The position numbers were made by a program, and so were the translations under genes. The notes below the pieces were generated by a model that was not told the origin of the DNA, searched no databases, and saw nothing but the letters and a program-made list of their open reading frames with translations. This document shows positions 17,482 through 26,918 of a stretch of DNA of 64,000 nucleotides, one piece after another. This stretch comes from Acidithiobacillus ferridurans (lineage in GTDB: Bacteria; Pseudomonadota; Gammaproteobacteria; Acidithiobacillales; Acidithiobacillaceae). How positions within the stretch are numbered: the first letter of the stretch is position 1; the number at the start of each line of letters is the position of its first letter. The stretch lies in the NCBI RefSeq assembly GCF_003966655.1, contig NZ_AP018795.1:1939501-2003500 (forward strand), written 5' to 3'.

Positions 17482-18693
17482 TCATGCCATGGCGCCATTG
17501 ATGGAAATGATCTGTCCACTGATGTAGGCCGCTTGTTCCGAGGCAAGAAACCCAACCAGATCGGCCACTTCCTCGGGGCGCCCGGCACGCTTCATCGGCA
17601 CCATTTGCGCGATGGCGTCAATAGGGAAGGCATTCGCGCTCATTTCAGTCGCGATGATGCCAGGCGCCACGGCGTTGACCGTAATCCCGCGGCTGGCGAC
17701 CTCCAGCGCCAGGGATCTGGTGGCCGCATGCAGCGCACCTTTGGCCGCCGAATAGTTGACCTGGCCGCGATTGCCCGTTAGTGCGGCCACCGAGGTGATA
17801 TTGATGATGCGCCCCCAACGCGTGCGGATCATGGGCATGAGTACGGCCTGCGTTACATGGAAGAAACCATTCAGTGATACGTCTATCACGCCCTGCCACT
17901 GCCGCGCGCTGAGGGCCGGGAAGACCGCATCGTCATGAATGCCGGCATTGTTGACCAGGACCTGGATGGGCCCGGCTTCGAGTTCATCCCGCAAGGCGGC
18001 AGCGGTGGCCTGTGCATCGGTGACGTCGAAAGCCAATACCGCCGCATCGCCACCCGCAGCGATGATGGAATCTGCGAGAGCCTGGGCTTTCTCTGGGTTG
18101 CGATGGGTATGGATAATGACCTGGAGACCATCTGCGGCGAGTTTTTTGCAGATGGCAGCACCAATGCCGCCGCTACCCCCAGTGACCAGGGCCCGCTTAG
18201 GCATGCGGCTCCCCCGGATCTCCGCAAGGGCGACAGGGGTATACATCGCTGCAGACGAATTGGTGTCTAATAAAAGTGCTGCGCGGCCATCCAGCAGTAC
18301 GCGGCCCTGGCCTAGAACAGCGAAGCGGTATAATAGATTGTGCTGGCCGGCCAGCTTTTCTGCCGTAATCGTGAGGTCGCCGTCGATATCATCAAGGCGC
18401 GATACGCGCAGGACAACATCGCGCACGCTGATGAGATAGCCTACCTTAGCTGCGTCCCCCCTTTCCGTTGCGGGACACAATAATGCGCCATGTACGGCCA
18501 TGGCCTGTGCCGCATATTCAATACCGCAGGCGGCACCGAGCCGCCCGTGGGCGCGTAGCGGCAATGTTTCCCATCGGTGGCTGGTGGCCGTGCAGGTAAT
18601 GGTGCTTTCATCCCATCGCTCTACAGCATCGAGCAAATGCATGCTTCCCTGGTGCGGTATTTGTCCGGCAATCCACTGGCGGTCTAGCTGCAT
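17482..18693 (-). CDS. Fused 3-hydroxyacyl-ACP dehydratase and 3-ketoacyl-ACP reductase
   Basis: This 403-residue two-domain protein starts with a hotdog dehydratase (about residues 1-160: QIPHQGSMHLLDAVERWDE, then GIEYAAQAMAVHG), as in the aryl-polyene ApeP-type enzymes. A FabG-type short-chain reductase fills about 163-403. It has TGGSGGIGAAI for NADPH binding, NNAGIHDD, and the Ser-Tyr-Lys triad in INITSVAAL and VNYSAAKGAL. In described aryl-polyene clusters these are two separate proteins. The linker (AEIRGSRMPKRALVTGG) contains a Met at the domain join, so an internal start making free reductase is possible. The start overlaps the end of the chain-length factor gene by 10 bases. Confidence 0.9.
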   Translation of the reverse strand: MQLDRQWIAGQIPHQGSMHLLDAVERWDESTITCTATSHRWETLPLRAHGRLGAACGIEYAAQAMAVHGALLCPATERGDAAKVGYLISVRDVVLRVSRLDDIDGDLTITAEKLAGQHNLLYRFAVLGQGRVLLDGRAALLLDTNSSAAMYTPVALAEIRGSRMPKRALVTGGSGGIGAAICKKLAADGLQVIIHTHRNPEKAQALADSIIAAGGDAAVLAFDVTDAQATAAALRDELEAGPIQVLVNNAGIHDDAVFPALSARQWQGVIDVSLNGFFHVTQAVLMPMIRTRWGRIINITSVAALTGNRGQVNYSAAKGALHAATRSLALEVASRGITVNAVAPGIIATEMSANAFPIDAIAQMVPMKRAGRPEEVADLVGFLASEQAAYISGQIISINGAMA

Positions 18694-19499
18694 GGTGCTA
18701 CATCCACTGCCAAATGCGGAGGATTCACGTAATCCAAGACGATGCGCCTGGCCTCGCTTCTCGCTATGGCCTGAAGCAGAGGGAGGCAGCGTGCGGCAGG
18801 AATGGATTGGCGCAAGGCTTCCAGGGCGATGTCATCCATGGCTTGCACTGCAGAGTCCGTAAATAAGTCATCTCCGCAAAAACGGAGTTGCGCGATCGTT
18901 TTCCCGGGATGAGGGGTAGCCGTCAGTAACAGCGCCACGGCAAAAGTATCCGGAACGGGGCGGGCGTCGTACAGAGGTTGGGGATAGTCGCTATCGCAGG
19001 CGATCAATAAGACGGGACGCTGCTCGCTCACCAGCAGCGTCATCGCTTCCAATAACCCGGCGGAGAAGCTCCCATCATAGGCGCTGACCACGGAGGAGGG
19101 CGTCATGGCGCCTGCCGCAATGCCCCAATACCCGGAAATGGCGTTGTGTACGGAATTATGAAACTGAGTGGGAGAAATCATGGTATCTCCTGACGCCAGT
19201 GCCGAACAGATGGCGTGGCAGATGCGGCCATCCCCTCCCGAGGAGGCAAATACCGATGCCGGATCTGCGGGGTGAACACCGGCCATGGCGCAGGCTTCAA
19301 GGCCCACCTGAAGGGCCGCCATGACTCCCGGACTGGCACGGCGCCGCTCCGCGGGTGGCAACGACGCAGGCGGCGATAATACGGTTTTCTGCTGTTGGTA
19401 GGGTGCTTGCCCGGCAAGTATGGCTAAGCCTTGCGGCCAGTTGGTGACGCCAGGGCCGAGCAGCCCCACACCTTCAAGGTATGCATTTAGCAAAGTCAT
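18684..19499 (-). CDS. Beta-ketoacyl synthase chain-length factor (ApeC-like)
   Basis: This 271-residue protein resembles the incomplete ketosynthase partners of aryl-polyene clusters (ketoacyl-synt_2 type). Segments such as VFASSGGDGRICHAICSAL, then SPTQFHNSVHNAISGYWGI and SSVVSAYDGSFSAGLLEAM, follow the ketosynthase fold. The last has Tyr where a catalytic Cys would sit, so it should be a non-condensing chain-length partner of the ketosynthase encoded 12 bases upstream. The active enzyme would be the heterodimer. Confidence 0.83.
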   Translation of the reverse strand: MTLLNAYLEGVGLLGPGVTNWPQGLAILAGQAPYQQQKTVLSPPASLPPAERRRASPGVMAALQVGLEACAMAGVHPADPASVFASSGGDGRICHAICSALASGDTMISPTQFHNSVHNAISGYWGIAAGAMTPSSVVSAYDGSFSAGLLEAMTLLVSEQRPVLLIACDSDYPQPLYDARPVPDTFAVALLLTATPHPGKTIAQLRFCGDDLFTDSAVQAMDDIALEALRQSIPAARCLPLLQAIARSEARRIVLDYVNPPHLAVDVAPCS

Positions 19500-19511
19500 G
19501 GCCTCGATTCG

Positions 19512-20705
19512 CTAGGTGGAACGGCCAAAGACCAGACTGCAGTTGCTGCCACCAAAGCCGAAGGAATTGCTTAATATATGGGAAACCCTTTGCCGTTGGT
19601 TTGACATGAGATATTGAATGCCAGTCGTGGTATCTCTCTGGCCGGCTTCCGGACCTGCCGGCATCAGGTCATGTTGGATGGCGATGGCACAAATGACGGC
19701 CTCCAGCGCTCCGGCGGCACCCAAGGTGTGGCCGGTAGCACCTTTGGTAGAGCTGCACGGTGTTGTGGCACCGAAGACTCCGACTACTGCTTTGGCCTCG
19801 GACGAATCATTGTTGAGAGTGGCGGTGCCGTGCAGATTGATATAGTCAATACTTGCAGGGCTCAACCCGGCCGAGGACAGCGCCTGCTCCATGGCTATAC
19901 GCGCTCCCAGTCCCTCGGGATGGGGCGATGACATATGATAGGCATCGCTGGATTCACCCACACCCAACAAAAGCACCGCATCGCCGTCGGGACTGTCCGG
20001 CATGCGCTCTAGCAGCAGATAGGCGGCGGCCTCACCGAGGGAGATACCCTTACGATCGTCGCTGAACGGTCGACAGGGGCCGTCGGCCAGCAGCCCCAGC
20101 GAATGAAAACCGTAGAGGGTGGTAGCGCATAAGGAATCTACCCCACCGACCACAGCGGCATCAATCAGCCCGGCGTCCAGCATACGTTTTGCCGAAGCGA
20201 GGGCCTTGGCGCTGGAGGAGCAGGCGGAAGACACCGACATGGCGGGACCTTCGAGCCGCAATTTGCGGCGGATGAAGTCGCTTAGAGAGTATGGACTATG
20301 GGTTGCGGCATAGACAAAATCCGCTGGCAGGCATCCACTAACGGGGTCGCGGCGCCGAAACGCCCACTCGGTCTGCAGAATGCCCGCGGTGCTGGTCCCC
20401 AGAAAAACGCCGATCCGCTTCCGGCCCCATCTGCTGGCGGCAGCATCCACTGCCTCGGCAAATCCGTCCTGGCGCAGGGCTAACTGCGCCAACCTATTGT
20501 TACGACAGTTGAAATCTTGCAGACCCGGTTCCATTTCCTCATCGTCAACCGCATCCACTTCGCCGACCCAGGTGTTGATGTCGATTCCCTGGAAGGCGCA
20601 CTGCTTCAGCCCGCTTTGGCGATCAAGCAGTGCAGCAAAGGTTTGGTCCAGACCGCGTCCGATACAGCTTGTCGCGGTGAAACGTGATACGAGCACCGGT
20701 GGCAT
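19512..20705 (-). CDS. Beta-ketoacyl-ACP synthase II-like (aryl polyene)
   Basis: This 397-residue FabF-like condensing enzyme carries SSACSSSAKAL (Cys162), NLHGTATLNNDSSE (first catalytic His), and the C-terminal SNSFGFGGSNCSLVFG. TKGATGHTLGAAGALE holds the second catalytic His. It would elongate the hydroxybenzoyl starter with malonyl units. It is the first gene of a minus-strand operon (ketosynthase, chain-length factor, dehydratase-reductase, antiporter) and is divergent from the ACP gene. Confidence 0.92.
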   Translation of the reverse strand: MPPVLVSRFTATSCIGRGLDQTFAALLDRQSGLKQCAFQGIDINTWVGEVDAVDDEEMEPGLQDFNCRNNRLAQLALRQDGFAEAVDAAASRWGRKRIGVFLGTSTAGILQTEWAFRRRDPVSGCLPADFVYAATHSPYSLSDFIRRKLRLEGPAMSVSSACSSSAKALASAKRMLDAGLIDAAVVGGVDSLCATTLYGFHSLGLLADGPCRPFSDDRKGISLGEAAAYLLLERMPDSPDGDAVLLLGVGESSDAYHMSSPHPEGLGARIAMEQALSSAGLSPASIDYINLHGTATLNNDSSEAKAVVGVFGATTPCSSTKGATGHTLGAAGALEAVICAIAIQHDLMPAGPEAGQRDTTTGIQYLMSNQRQRVSHILSNSFGFGGSNCSLVFGRST

Positions 20706-21012
20706 GTGTCTTATAAATCATAATAATAGATGATATGAACATTGTGATTGGGCGACCGATGAATGTCAAACCGAGCTCAACGGCTGCCTATAGGGATGGT
20801 AGGGAGGCACAGCAGCGCGGATGGATGGGCTGCCTCGCTTGGGGGCAGTATCCACCGATTGTGAACCAAGTAGCAATCTGGGGTAGAATTATAAATAAAA
20901 GTGGAACCGAGCGGGCACCTCTGTCCTCCTGCCGGAGGCGCTGGATCGTATCGCCCGGGGCGTATCGTTACCTGGTGCGCTGTTAAACATAACGCAATGG
21001 AGACTATCAAAT
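20706..21012. other. Divergent intergenic region between ketosynthase and ACP genes
   Basis: These 307 bases separate two divergently transcribed pigment genes and should hold both promoters. AT-rich stretches lie next to the ketosynthase start (about 20708-20745) and near 20885-20900. No clear operator repeat or RNA element was recognised. Confidence 0.4.
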
Positions 21013-21279
21013 ATGTACAGCCTTACTCCCCAGGAACTGGAATTAAGTGCTTTAATAATAGCGGCACTGAATCTTCCCGTGGATCCGCAGGACATTGATC
21101 CTGAAGCGCCATTATATGGTGGAGCATTGGGGCTTGATTCCATTGATATTCTGGAGATATCCATGGTCATAGGAAAAAAATACGGATTAATGATATCAAG
21201 CGACAACGACAACAAGGTGGAAATATTTAGTTGTTTGCGCAACCTCTGCACTTATGTGCAGGCGCATAGGTCCAACTAG
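21013..21279 (+). CDS. Acyl carrier protein (aryl polyene)
   Basis: This 88-residue acyl carrier protein has the phosphopantetheine site GLDSIDILE, with Ser at about residue 42, and acidic helices around it (DPQDIDPEAPLYG). Aryl-polyene clusters usually encode two carrier proteins, but only this one is visible here. It is alone on the + strand between two minus-strand pigment operons. The Shine-Dalgarno site is weak (TGGAGA, about 13 bases upstream of the ATG). Confidence 0.88.
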   Translation: MYSLTPQELELSALIIAALNLPVDPQDIDPEAPLYGGALGLDSIDILEISMVIGKKYGLMISSDNDNKVEIFSCLRNLCTYVQAHRSN

Positions 21280-21352
21280 AAAATCCTTTCCGCGCCCGCC
21301 GTAAGCGGGGAGCATCTGGCGTTTGGTCCGGAGCGCTTTGGGAAGCTAGGGA

Positions 21353-23707
21353 TCAAACGGTCGTGTGTTGGGAAAAACTGGCAGAGAATAACAACGCTAG
21401 AACGACACCGGGTGCAACGGTGGCACCGATGGCCTGTAGTACAGGAACCCCGGAAAAAGCGAGCGGCCCAAATCCCATGACGGTGGCAATATTGGCGATG
21501 ACCAGGGAGGCCAGCGTACGCGGGGCGATCTCCCCATGGACCTGCCTGTCACCTTGATCAAAAAAGAGTGCATAGTTTGATCCGACAGCGACGATCAGCA
21601 TAAGCCCAATCAGGTTCATAATATTTAGCTCATATCCAAGCAAGACAAGCCCGGCGGCCACCGTCAGGACGGCTGCAATTAAAGGTAGCAGTATCCTCGT
21701 GACCCGCATCGGGGAGCGCAATACGAGCAATAATAGTAAGGCAATGGAAACGACTCCCGCCAATGATAGCTTAATCCCATTTATCAGATAACTTTTATAC
21801 AATTGATTCGATGCGCCGGACAAGTCGACGAGCATGGCACCTGTGATATGGTGCCGGGCAAGGCTGGCACGCACGCGCTGCGCGTCCACTATGCCCGAAG
21901 CGGGTGCTTTGAGTGGTAGAATGGCGTCCCACCCGTGGCCGTGGCGGATAAGCATGCTGTTTACCACCATCCCGATACTGGTGCCGCGCAGGTCGGCAAG
22001 GGTTAGGGGCGTGAGTGTGCGCTGCACCTCGGATTCCTTGATGAACGGCGTGAACAGCGAAGCTTTTACTGGTAGACCAAGCAGGGCTTTACGCAAACGC
22101 CTTTCCAGCACGTCTTTTGGTGGGATCGCCGCTTGCCGCTCCTGTTGCAATGTGACGCTCGGCAGGTACCGGGCGGGACTCTCATAGCCGGCAATGACGT
22201 GATTTTCTACCAACCCCTGTAGCGCATTGCCGGTCTTTTCGGCCACAGCCAGCGTAGCGTTGACGGTGGGTGCAGAAACGACGACCAGATAACCGCCCTC
22301 GGATACGCCCAGGTCAGCGCGCATTTGCGTATAGAGTCGTTGCGCTGCCGCCGGGACGGGGCTCAGCGCAGACAGGTTGTAGTTCCAAATCTTGTCGCGA
22401 TGGCTGACGAGGACAGCGCTCGCCGCGATCAGTAGCAACACGACGCCAGACCGCAGGGTGAAAAGGGTTCGTGTCAAGCGCAGCAGATGTTCGCCAATAC
22501 TGCTTAAATCCCGTGATTTAAAATTGCCGGGTAGCAGAGTTGGTAGTACCAGCCGGGTAACAATTGCCGCAGTGAGAAGCCCGGCAATTGCGTAAAGGCC
22601 GAGTTGTGCCAGTCCCGGTAAATTTGAAAACAGCAGACTGGCAAATCCGATGATCGAGGTAAGTACCCCTAATCTGATGGTCGGCCAGTACTTGCGTATC
22701 CATTCGTCATTTCCTGTTGCAGATTGTCCGGACTGCACAAAAAAATAAATGGAATAATCTACCGCTTCGCCAATTAACGCCGTTCCAAAACCCAGAGTGA
22801 TATCGTAGACAACAGAGAAACCAAGCGCTACTGCGGAAATTCCGACGATTATTCCGGAAAATACTGGTAAGAGACCCAGAATAAGCACTATTCCGGAGCG
22901 GTATACGAGCAATAGCAGTATAATTATAAGCGTTATACTGATGGTGGACATCCACTCGGCTGCATGGACGATGGCGTCGCGAGAGGCTACCGAAATCACC
23001 CCGACGCCGGTCATCATCAAGGTGGTGTTCGCGGCTACGGACCCCGCTTCCGACTTCGCGACGGCGAATGCCGTCTGTATGTCGTTGATTGCTGCCTGCT
23101 GGGCATTCATAGCGGAACCGGAAGCTCGGGTTTGTGCCAATATCAAGACACTTTTGCCGGAACGCGAGGACCACACTCCGTCGCGGGTCACTGGTCTCAC
23201 CCCGCTTCCCATGGACCGGATCATCTGCACAGTGGCCCCGGTAGGATCACTAGGGAGCAACGACTGAACCATCTCTCCGCCTGGAGTGGCCAACATGTCA
23301 ATGGAATCGGCAATGGCATTGTGTAGTCCGGCAACTGTAAAAAGTGTCGGGTTGACGGTGGGGCTCAACAAGTAACGATGAGAAAAAATATAATGAAATA
23401 TTTTGGTATCACCATTGCTGCTGCCGTTGTTGAGGGACAAAAAGGCGGTGTTACCCTGAAGCTTCCGGACCATCTCATTGGAGAGCTTGGCGCGTATGGC
23501 AGCATCACCGCCATCAATGCGGATCATGATTTGGCGTGATAGGATGCCCTGACGTAATTGTTCGTTCAGGACCGCTTGCTGCGTGGTGGGCGACCGAGGC
23601 AGAAATTCCGAAAGATTTGCTGTGAATTTGGTGGTGCTGATCAATAAGCCACCGGCAAGCAAAATAGCCAGCCATGTTGCAATGATGAAAACGCGGTTTT
23701 TCCTCAC
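21353..23707 (-). CDS. MMPL/RND-family exporter of the aryl polyene cluster
   Basis: This 784-residue membrane protein has the two-half RND layout: an N-terminal transmembrane helix, a large periplasmic loop, five to six helices (from about residue 255), then the same pattern again from about 425. TLGFGTALIGEAVDYSIYFF near residue 310 and MLIVAVGSNYALFFDQGD near residue 705 carry the conserved helix-4 acidic/polar positions. Such proteins move the polyene lipid from the inner membrane towards the outer membrane. It overlaps the LolA-like gene by 4 bases, matching the exporter-carrier pair of known clusters. Confidence 0.87.
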   Translation of the reverse strand: MRKNRVFIIATWLAILLAGGLLISTTKFTANLSEFLPRSPTTQQAVLNEQLRQGILSRQIMIRIDGGDAAIRAKLSNEMVRKLQGNTAFLSLNNGSSNGDTKIFHYIFSHRYLLSPTVNPTLFTVAGLHNAIADSIDMLATPGGEMVQSLLPSDPTGATVQMIRSMGSGVRPVTRDGVWSSRSGKSVLILAQTRASGSAMNAQQAAINDIQTAFAVAKSEAGSVAANTTLMMTGVGVISVASRDAIVHAAEWMSTISITLIIILLLLVYRSGIVLILGLLPVFSGIIVGISAVALGFSVVYDITLGFGTALIGEAVDYSIYFFVQSGQSATGNDEWIRKYWPTIRLGVLTSIIGFASLLFSNLPGLAQLGLYAIAGLLTAAIVTRLVLPTLLPGNFKSRDLSSIGEHLLRLTRTLFTLRSGVVLLLIAASAVLVSHRDKIWNYNLSALSPVPAAAQRLYTQMRADLGVSEGGYLVVVSAPTVNATLAVAEKTGNALQGLVENHVIAGYESPARYLPSVTLQQERQAAIPPKDVLERRLRKALLGLPVKASLFTPFIKESEVQRTLTPLTLADLRGTSIGMVVNSMLIRHGHGWDAILPLKAPASGIVDAQRVRASLARHHITGAMLVDLSGASNQLYKSYLINGIKLSLAGVVSIALLLLLVLRSPMRVTRILLPLIAAVLTVAAGLVLLGYELNIMNLIGLMLIVAVGSNYALFFDQGDRQVHGEIAPRTLASLVIANIATVMGFGPLAFSGVPVLQAIGATVAPGVVLALLFSASFSQHTTV

Positions 23708-24420
23708 GGCGAAGGTGACTTGGTGATGGTGATCAGGGAACGATCGCGATTCGTTTTCAATGTTTCGATGCTGGTTACCGAATTGTTGCTACCGTTGACC
23801 TGAATATATTGAACCAGATCCGCCAACTTTTTTTGTCTGGGCAGCATCGTCAGAGTCCAGTTTCCCTCGCTGCCGCTCAAAGAAAGACGAAAGAATTGCT
23901 TCAGCATCTGCTGGTTCCCGGTCAACGTGCCACGTATGCTATCGATAAATGCCAATAATTCCGGATGATCCTGCAGATGGATATCCTGGTGGTCGATGGT
24001 GAGCACGTCGCCTTGTATGAGCATAAGCTCATTTTTTGGCTTGAGGGTGTGCATCTCCAAGCTGTCCGGGGCTATGAAACGTAGCCTACCAGATGATTCT
24101 ATGGGTTTCTCCAGCATGGTCAGGAATTTTTTCTCGACGAATGTGGCGCGGCCGGGTTTGGTATGTGCCAAGGACTGCATCAGATGATCGATATTCCATT
24201 CCGATGCCTGAGCTGCAGCCGTCGTCAGCATCGTACTTAGGCCCAGGAGCATCAGCAGGGTCACCGCCCCGAAATGGAAGGAGGTCCGGCCAGAAGCTGC
24301 CGCGAGTGGGGGTGTACTGCGTAACGTCTCCTGGTCCTTGAGAACGCCCTTTCCCAGGTGCGCCACGAGTATTCCTAGCCGGGTGTCCGGCAGTTGCCGG
24401 AGCACTTTAGATATGGCCAT
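23704..24420 (-). CDS. LolA-like outer membrane lipoprotein carrier family protein
   Basis: This 238-residue protein belongs to the LolA-related group found in aryl-polyene and xanthomonadin clusters. The mature part (EWNIDHLMQSLAHTKPGRATFVEKKF, then SSGRLRFIAPDSLEMHT) follows the LolA beta-sheet pattern. A signal peptide (VTLLMLLGLSTMLTTAAAQA) starts only at about residue 52. The first 50 residues are therefore either an unusual extension or the true start lies inside. The periplasmic product would ferry the pigment lipid released by the MMPL protein. Confidence 0.77.
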   Translation of the reverse strand: MAISKVLRQLPDTRLGILVAHLGKGVLKDQETLRSTPPLAAASGRTSFHFGAVTLLMLLGLSTMLTTAAAQASEWNIDHLMQSLAHTKPGRATFVEKKFLTMLEKPIESSGRLRFIAPDSLEMHTLKPKNELMLIQGDVLTIDHQDIHLQDHPELLAFIDSIRGTLTGNQQMLKQFFRLSLSGSEGNWTLTMLPRQKKLADLVQYIQVNGSNNSVTSIETLKTNRDRSLITITKSPSP

Positions 24421-25037
24421 CAGACTGCTCCCTAATCTTATTGCCAGAAGTCAAAAAAATTAAACCAGTTATAAGGTGCCATATGACAGTACTTCTCCAA
24501 CAGGCTGACGTACTTTTCCATCGCGCGATGCACGACTGCTTCCCGTTCGTCTCGTTCGACCTCAGTGAAATCAGCCAATTGTTCAAGAAAAATTTCATAT
24601 TTCCCCGGTCCGGTATGCAGCCCGACCATAAAGAAAATCGGTCTGCGCAAGATCACCGCCATCCGGAAGGGCCCGCTGGGCCAAAGGGCGGGCTTGCCCA
24701 GGAAGGTGATGGACTGCACCTTCTCCTTACCAAAAGAGCGATCACCCAGCAGACCAACCAATGCGCCGTTTTCCAGTTCTTCTTGAACGCGGATCATCGA
24801 ATCCATACGGCCAGGGGGTATGATATTTTGTTCGGCCATCGGATTGATGGCTGAAAGCATCGCATTTAAACGCTGGGCGTTTTGCTCATACATCACCATG
24901 ACCACGCGGGGACCAGGAGGGTGCCGCTGGCCAACCCCCCTTAGCACCTCAAAACTGCCGAGATGTGCCCCAAGAAGCAATACCCCTTGTCCGGCGGCAA
25001 CGGCCGTGTCGATAGCCTCTAGCTGATGTACATGTAT

Positions 25038-26586
25038 CTGAAGTTTAGACATGCAGCCTCCTCGCCAGCTTCTATGTGTGGCGATATGGCGTAGTAAATG
25101 TGGAGCAGGATTGAGTCAGGCGACCTTTTTGCGGGGTGGGTCATCGGTATCGGCCCAAAAGGCGGGGGCGGGGCACTGGAATTTCCCGGACTTCGGGTCG
25201 TAGCCCTTCCAGAATGGAACCCGCAGAAATTGCAGATGAAGCCATTGGGCCATGAGTCCTGCGGTGACAGGAGTAGCGATACGCCAGGGCGCTACTGCAG
25301 TCATGGGGAAATCTTCGGATAGGGTTTCGGCGAGGAGTTGCACCATGGACCAAGCGATGCAGCGGATTTGCATCCAGCGTTCCAAGACGGTGCGTTTTTG
25401 CTGCCAGAGGTTATGGATGCCCCACCAGCGTTTGAGATTGTGGAAGATCGGTTCGATCTGCCAGCGGTTGCTGTAGAGGACGACGATTTCGCTGGCGGTG
25501 AGATCCGTCTCGGAAGCGAGATAGAGGCGGGTGGGAGACCACCGATGATGCTTTTCATCGTAGATCGCACTCCATACGGCACGGACCGGATGGCCGTTCA
25601 GGAATCGTGCATTGGCGATGATGGATTGAAGACGGACCTTCTGCCGTTTCCCATAGAGATCCAGAGAGACGATCTCGGTGGGCAGCGCAGCCATGTCTTC
25701 CACGGTGTACTTGTTTCCATATATCCGAGGACGCCCGCGTTGGGATGTCCTCGGCGGTGGGTCGCGGAGCAGTACAGTATCTTTGCGCACCTGGCCGATG
25801 AACTGGCCTGCCGGCTGCAGGCCGTGCTGACGCAACAGGGGCAAGAGCAGGCGCCGCCGCATGAACCAAGCATCGGTGAGCAACCGGACGGGTACGGGGA
25901 TGTGGGGTATAAAGGCGCGCAGCAATGCTCCGGCGATTTTCAGCTTGTGGGTGTTGCCGGTACTGGGCACCAGGCGCAAGCGGATGGGAAAGGAAATGGC
26001 TTTGCCGGAACGGGTACGCAGGGTCAACGCCAGACCCACCCAATTCTGGGCGAGGACATAACTGGGGCGGTTGTGCTTATGACTGTGGTCGAAGCGGATG
26101 GCCGCGCCTGGGGCCTTGGTAGAGTGCCGCAGGACCATCGTGTCGTCGACGACTAACTCGACGATCAGGGGCTTGGGCAAGGACTGCAGGAGCCAGCGTA
26201 CCTGGGTTATGGCCAACGCCTGTGTACGCAAGGACGCACGCTCCAGGAGTTTGTAATAGGTGGTCCAGTGGCAGCGGAGGGAGATGCTGCTGAGGGCGCG
26301 GGTGACCCAGCCTTCGGGCGAGATCAGGCAACCGCAAAGCAGCTCCACAAAACTGCGCCGCGAGCGGGGCGGCACGACCGTCAGAAAGTAGGAAATCCAC
26401 TCCGAGAGGCGGAGGGCAACGAGACGATGAAAGGGCATGACAGTGATTCCGAGAAGCCTAAAACGCTTCTCATTGGCCGACCCTTTTTTACAAGGGTCGG
26501 CCGCACGGCACTATCACTGTGTCAAGCACTTTCGTAGCAAAAATAGAAAAAACCCGGCGGAGCCGGGCTGTATGTCTAAACTTCAG
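25038..26586 (-). mobile_element. Complete 1549-bp IS, copy 2 (IS4-like DDE group)
   Basis: This has the same length, terminal repeats (CTGAAGTTTAGACAT / ATGTCTAAACTTCAG), transposase and leader hairpins as the copy at 7722-9270. It is flanked by its own 9-bp target duplication, TACATGTAT (25029-25037 and 26587-26595). Different target duplications show two independent insertions. It carries the same GC-rich terminator hairpin (26553-26567). Confidence 0.95.
25116..26438 (-). CDS. IS transposase, DDE (IS4-like), copy 2
   Basis: This 440-residue transposase has the same sequence as the one at 7800-9122, including the DDT, TDAWF and YSNRWQIEPIF catalytic segments. It is intact. Insertion is on the minus strand, the same direction as the interrupted acyltransferase gene. 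Confidence 0.93.
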   Translation of the reverse strand: MPFHRLVALRLSEWISYFLTVVPPRSRRSFVELLCGCLISPEGWVTRALSSISLRCHWTTYYKLLERASLRTQALAITQVRWLLQSLPKPLIVELVVDDTMVLRHSTKAPGAAIRFDHSHKHNRPSYVLAQNWVGLALTLRTRSGKAISFPIRLRLVPSTGNTHKLKIAGALLRAFIPHIPVPVRLLTDAWFMRRRLLLPLLRQHGLQPAGQFIGQVRKDTVLLRDPPPRTSQRGRPRIYGNKYTVEDMAALPTEIVSLDLYGKRQKVRLQSIIANARFLNGHPVRAVWSAIYDEKHHRWSPTRLYLASETDLTASEIVVLYSNRWQIEPIFHNLKRWWGIHNLWQQKRTVLERWMQIRCIAWSMVQLLAETLSEDFPMTAVAPWRIATPVTAGLMAQWLHLQFLRVPFWKGYDPKSGKFQCPAPAFWADTDDPPRKKVA

Positions 26587-26918
26587 TACATGTATGTCAA
26601 AGAGATCGAAACGATTGTTGAGCAAATCAACGCGATCATGGATCGTTGCAGAGAATGTTAGAAAATGGCGATATATTTGCCAGATATGTGCGGGTCGGCC
26701 GAGCACCCGCGTGAGGTACGCTCGAGATGATCGCCTGGCCGTTGGCGCAAACAAGAGAAAGTATCCGGCGATCAGATGCAATATGACGCGGGCCTGGCGG
26801 CGGCCCAGCTTCATGGAAATCCAGGTGATTACCCGTAACATGGCCGTGCTTCCGCGCTCCGGATACTGTGCCCAGGATGGCTGGTTCGGGGGTATGGACG
26901 CCTGGTCTGTGGGGAGCA

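Noticed and set aside
25338-26156. A 272-codon + strand frame inside the IS, also present in copy 1 at 8022-8840
   Set aside because: It is antisense to the intact transposase, has no family similarity that I can see, and is repeated only because the IS is repeated.
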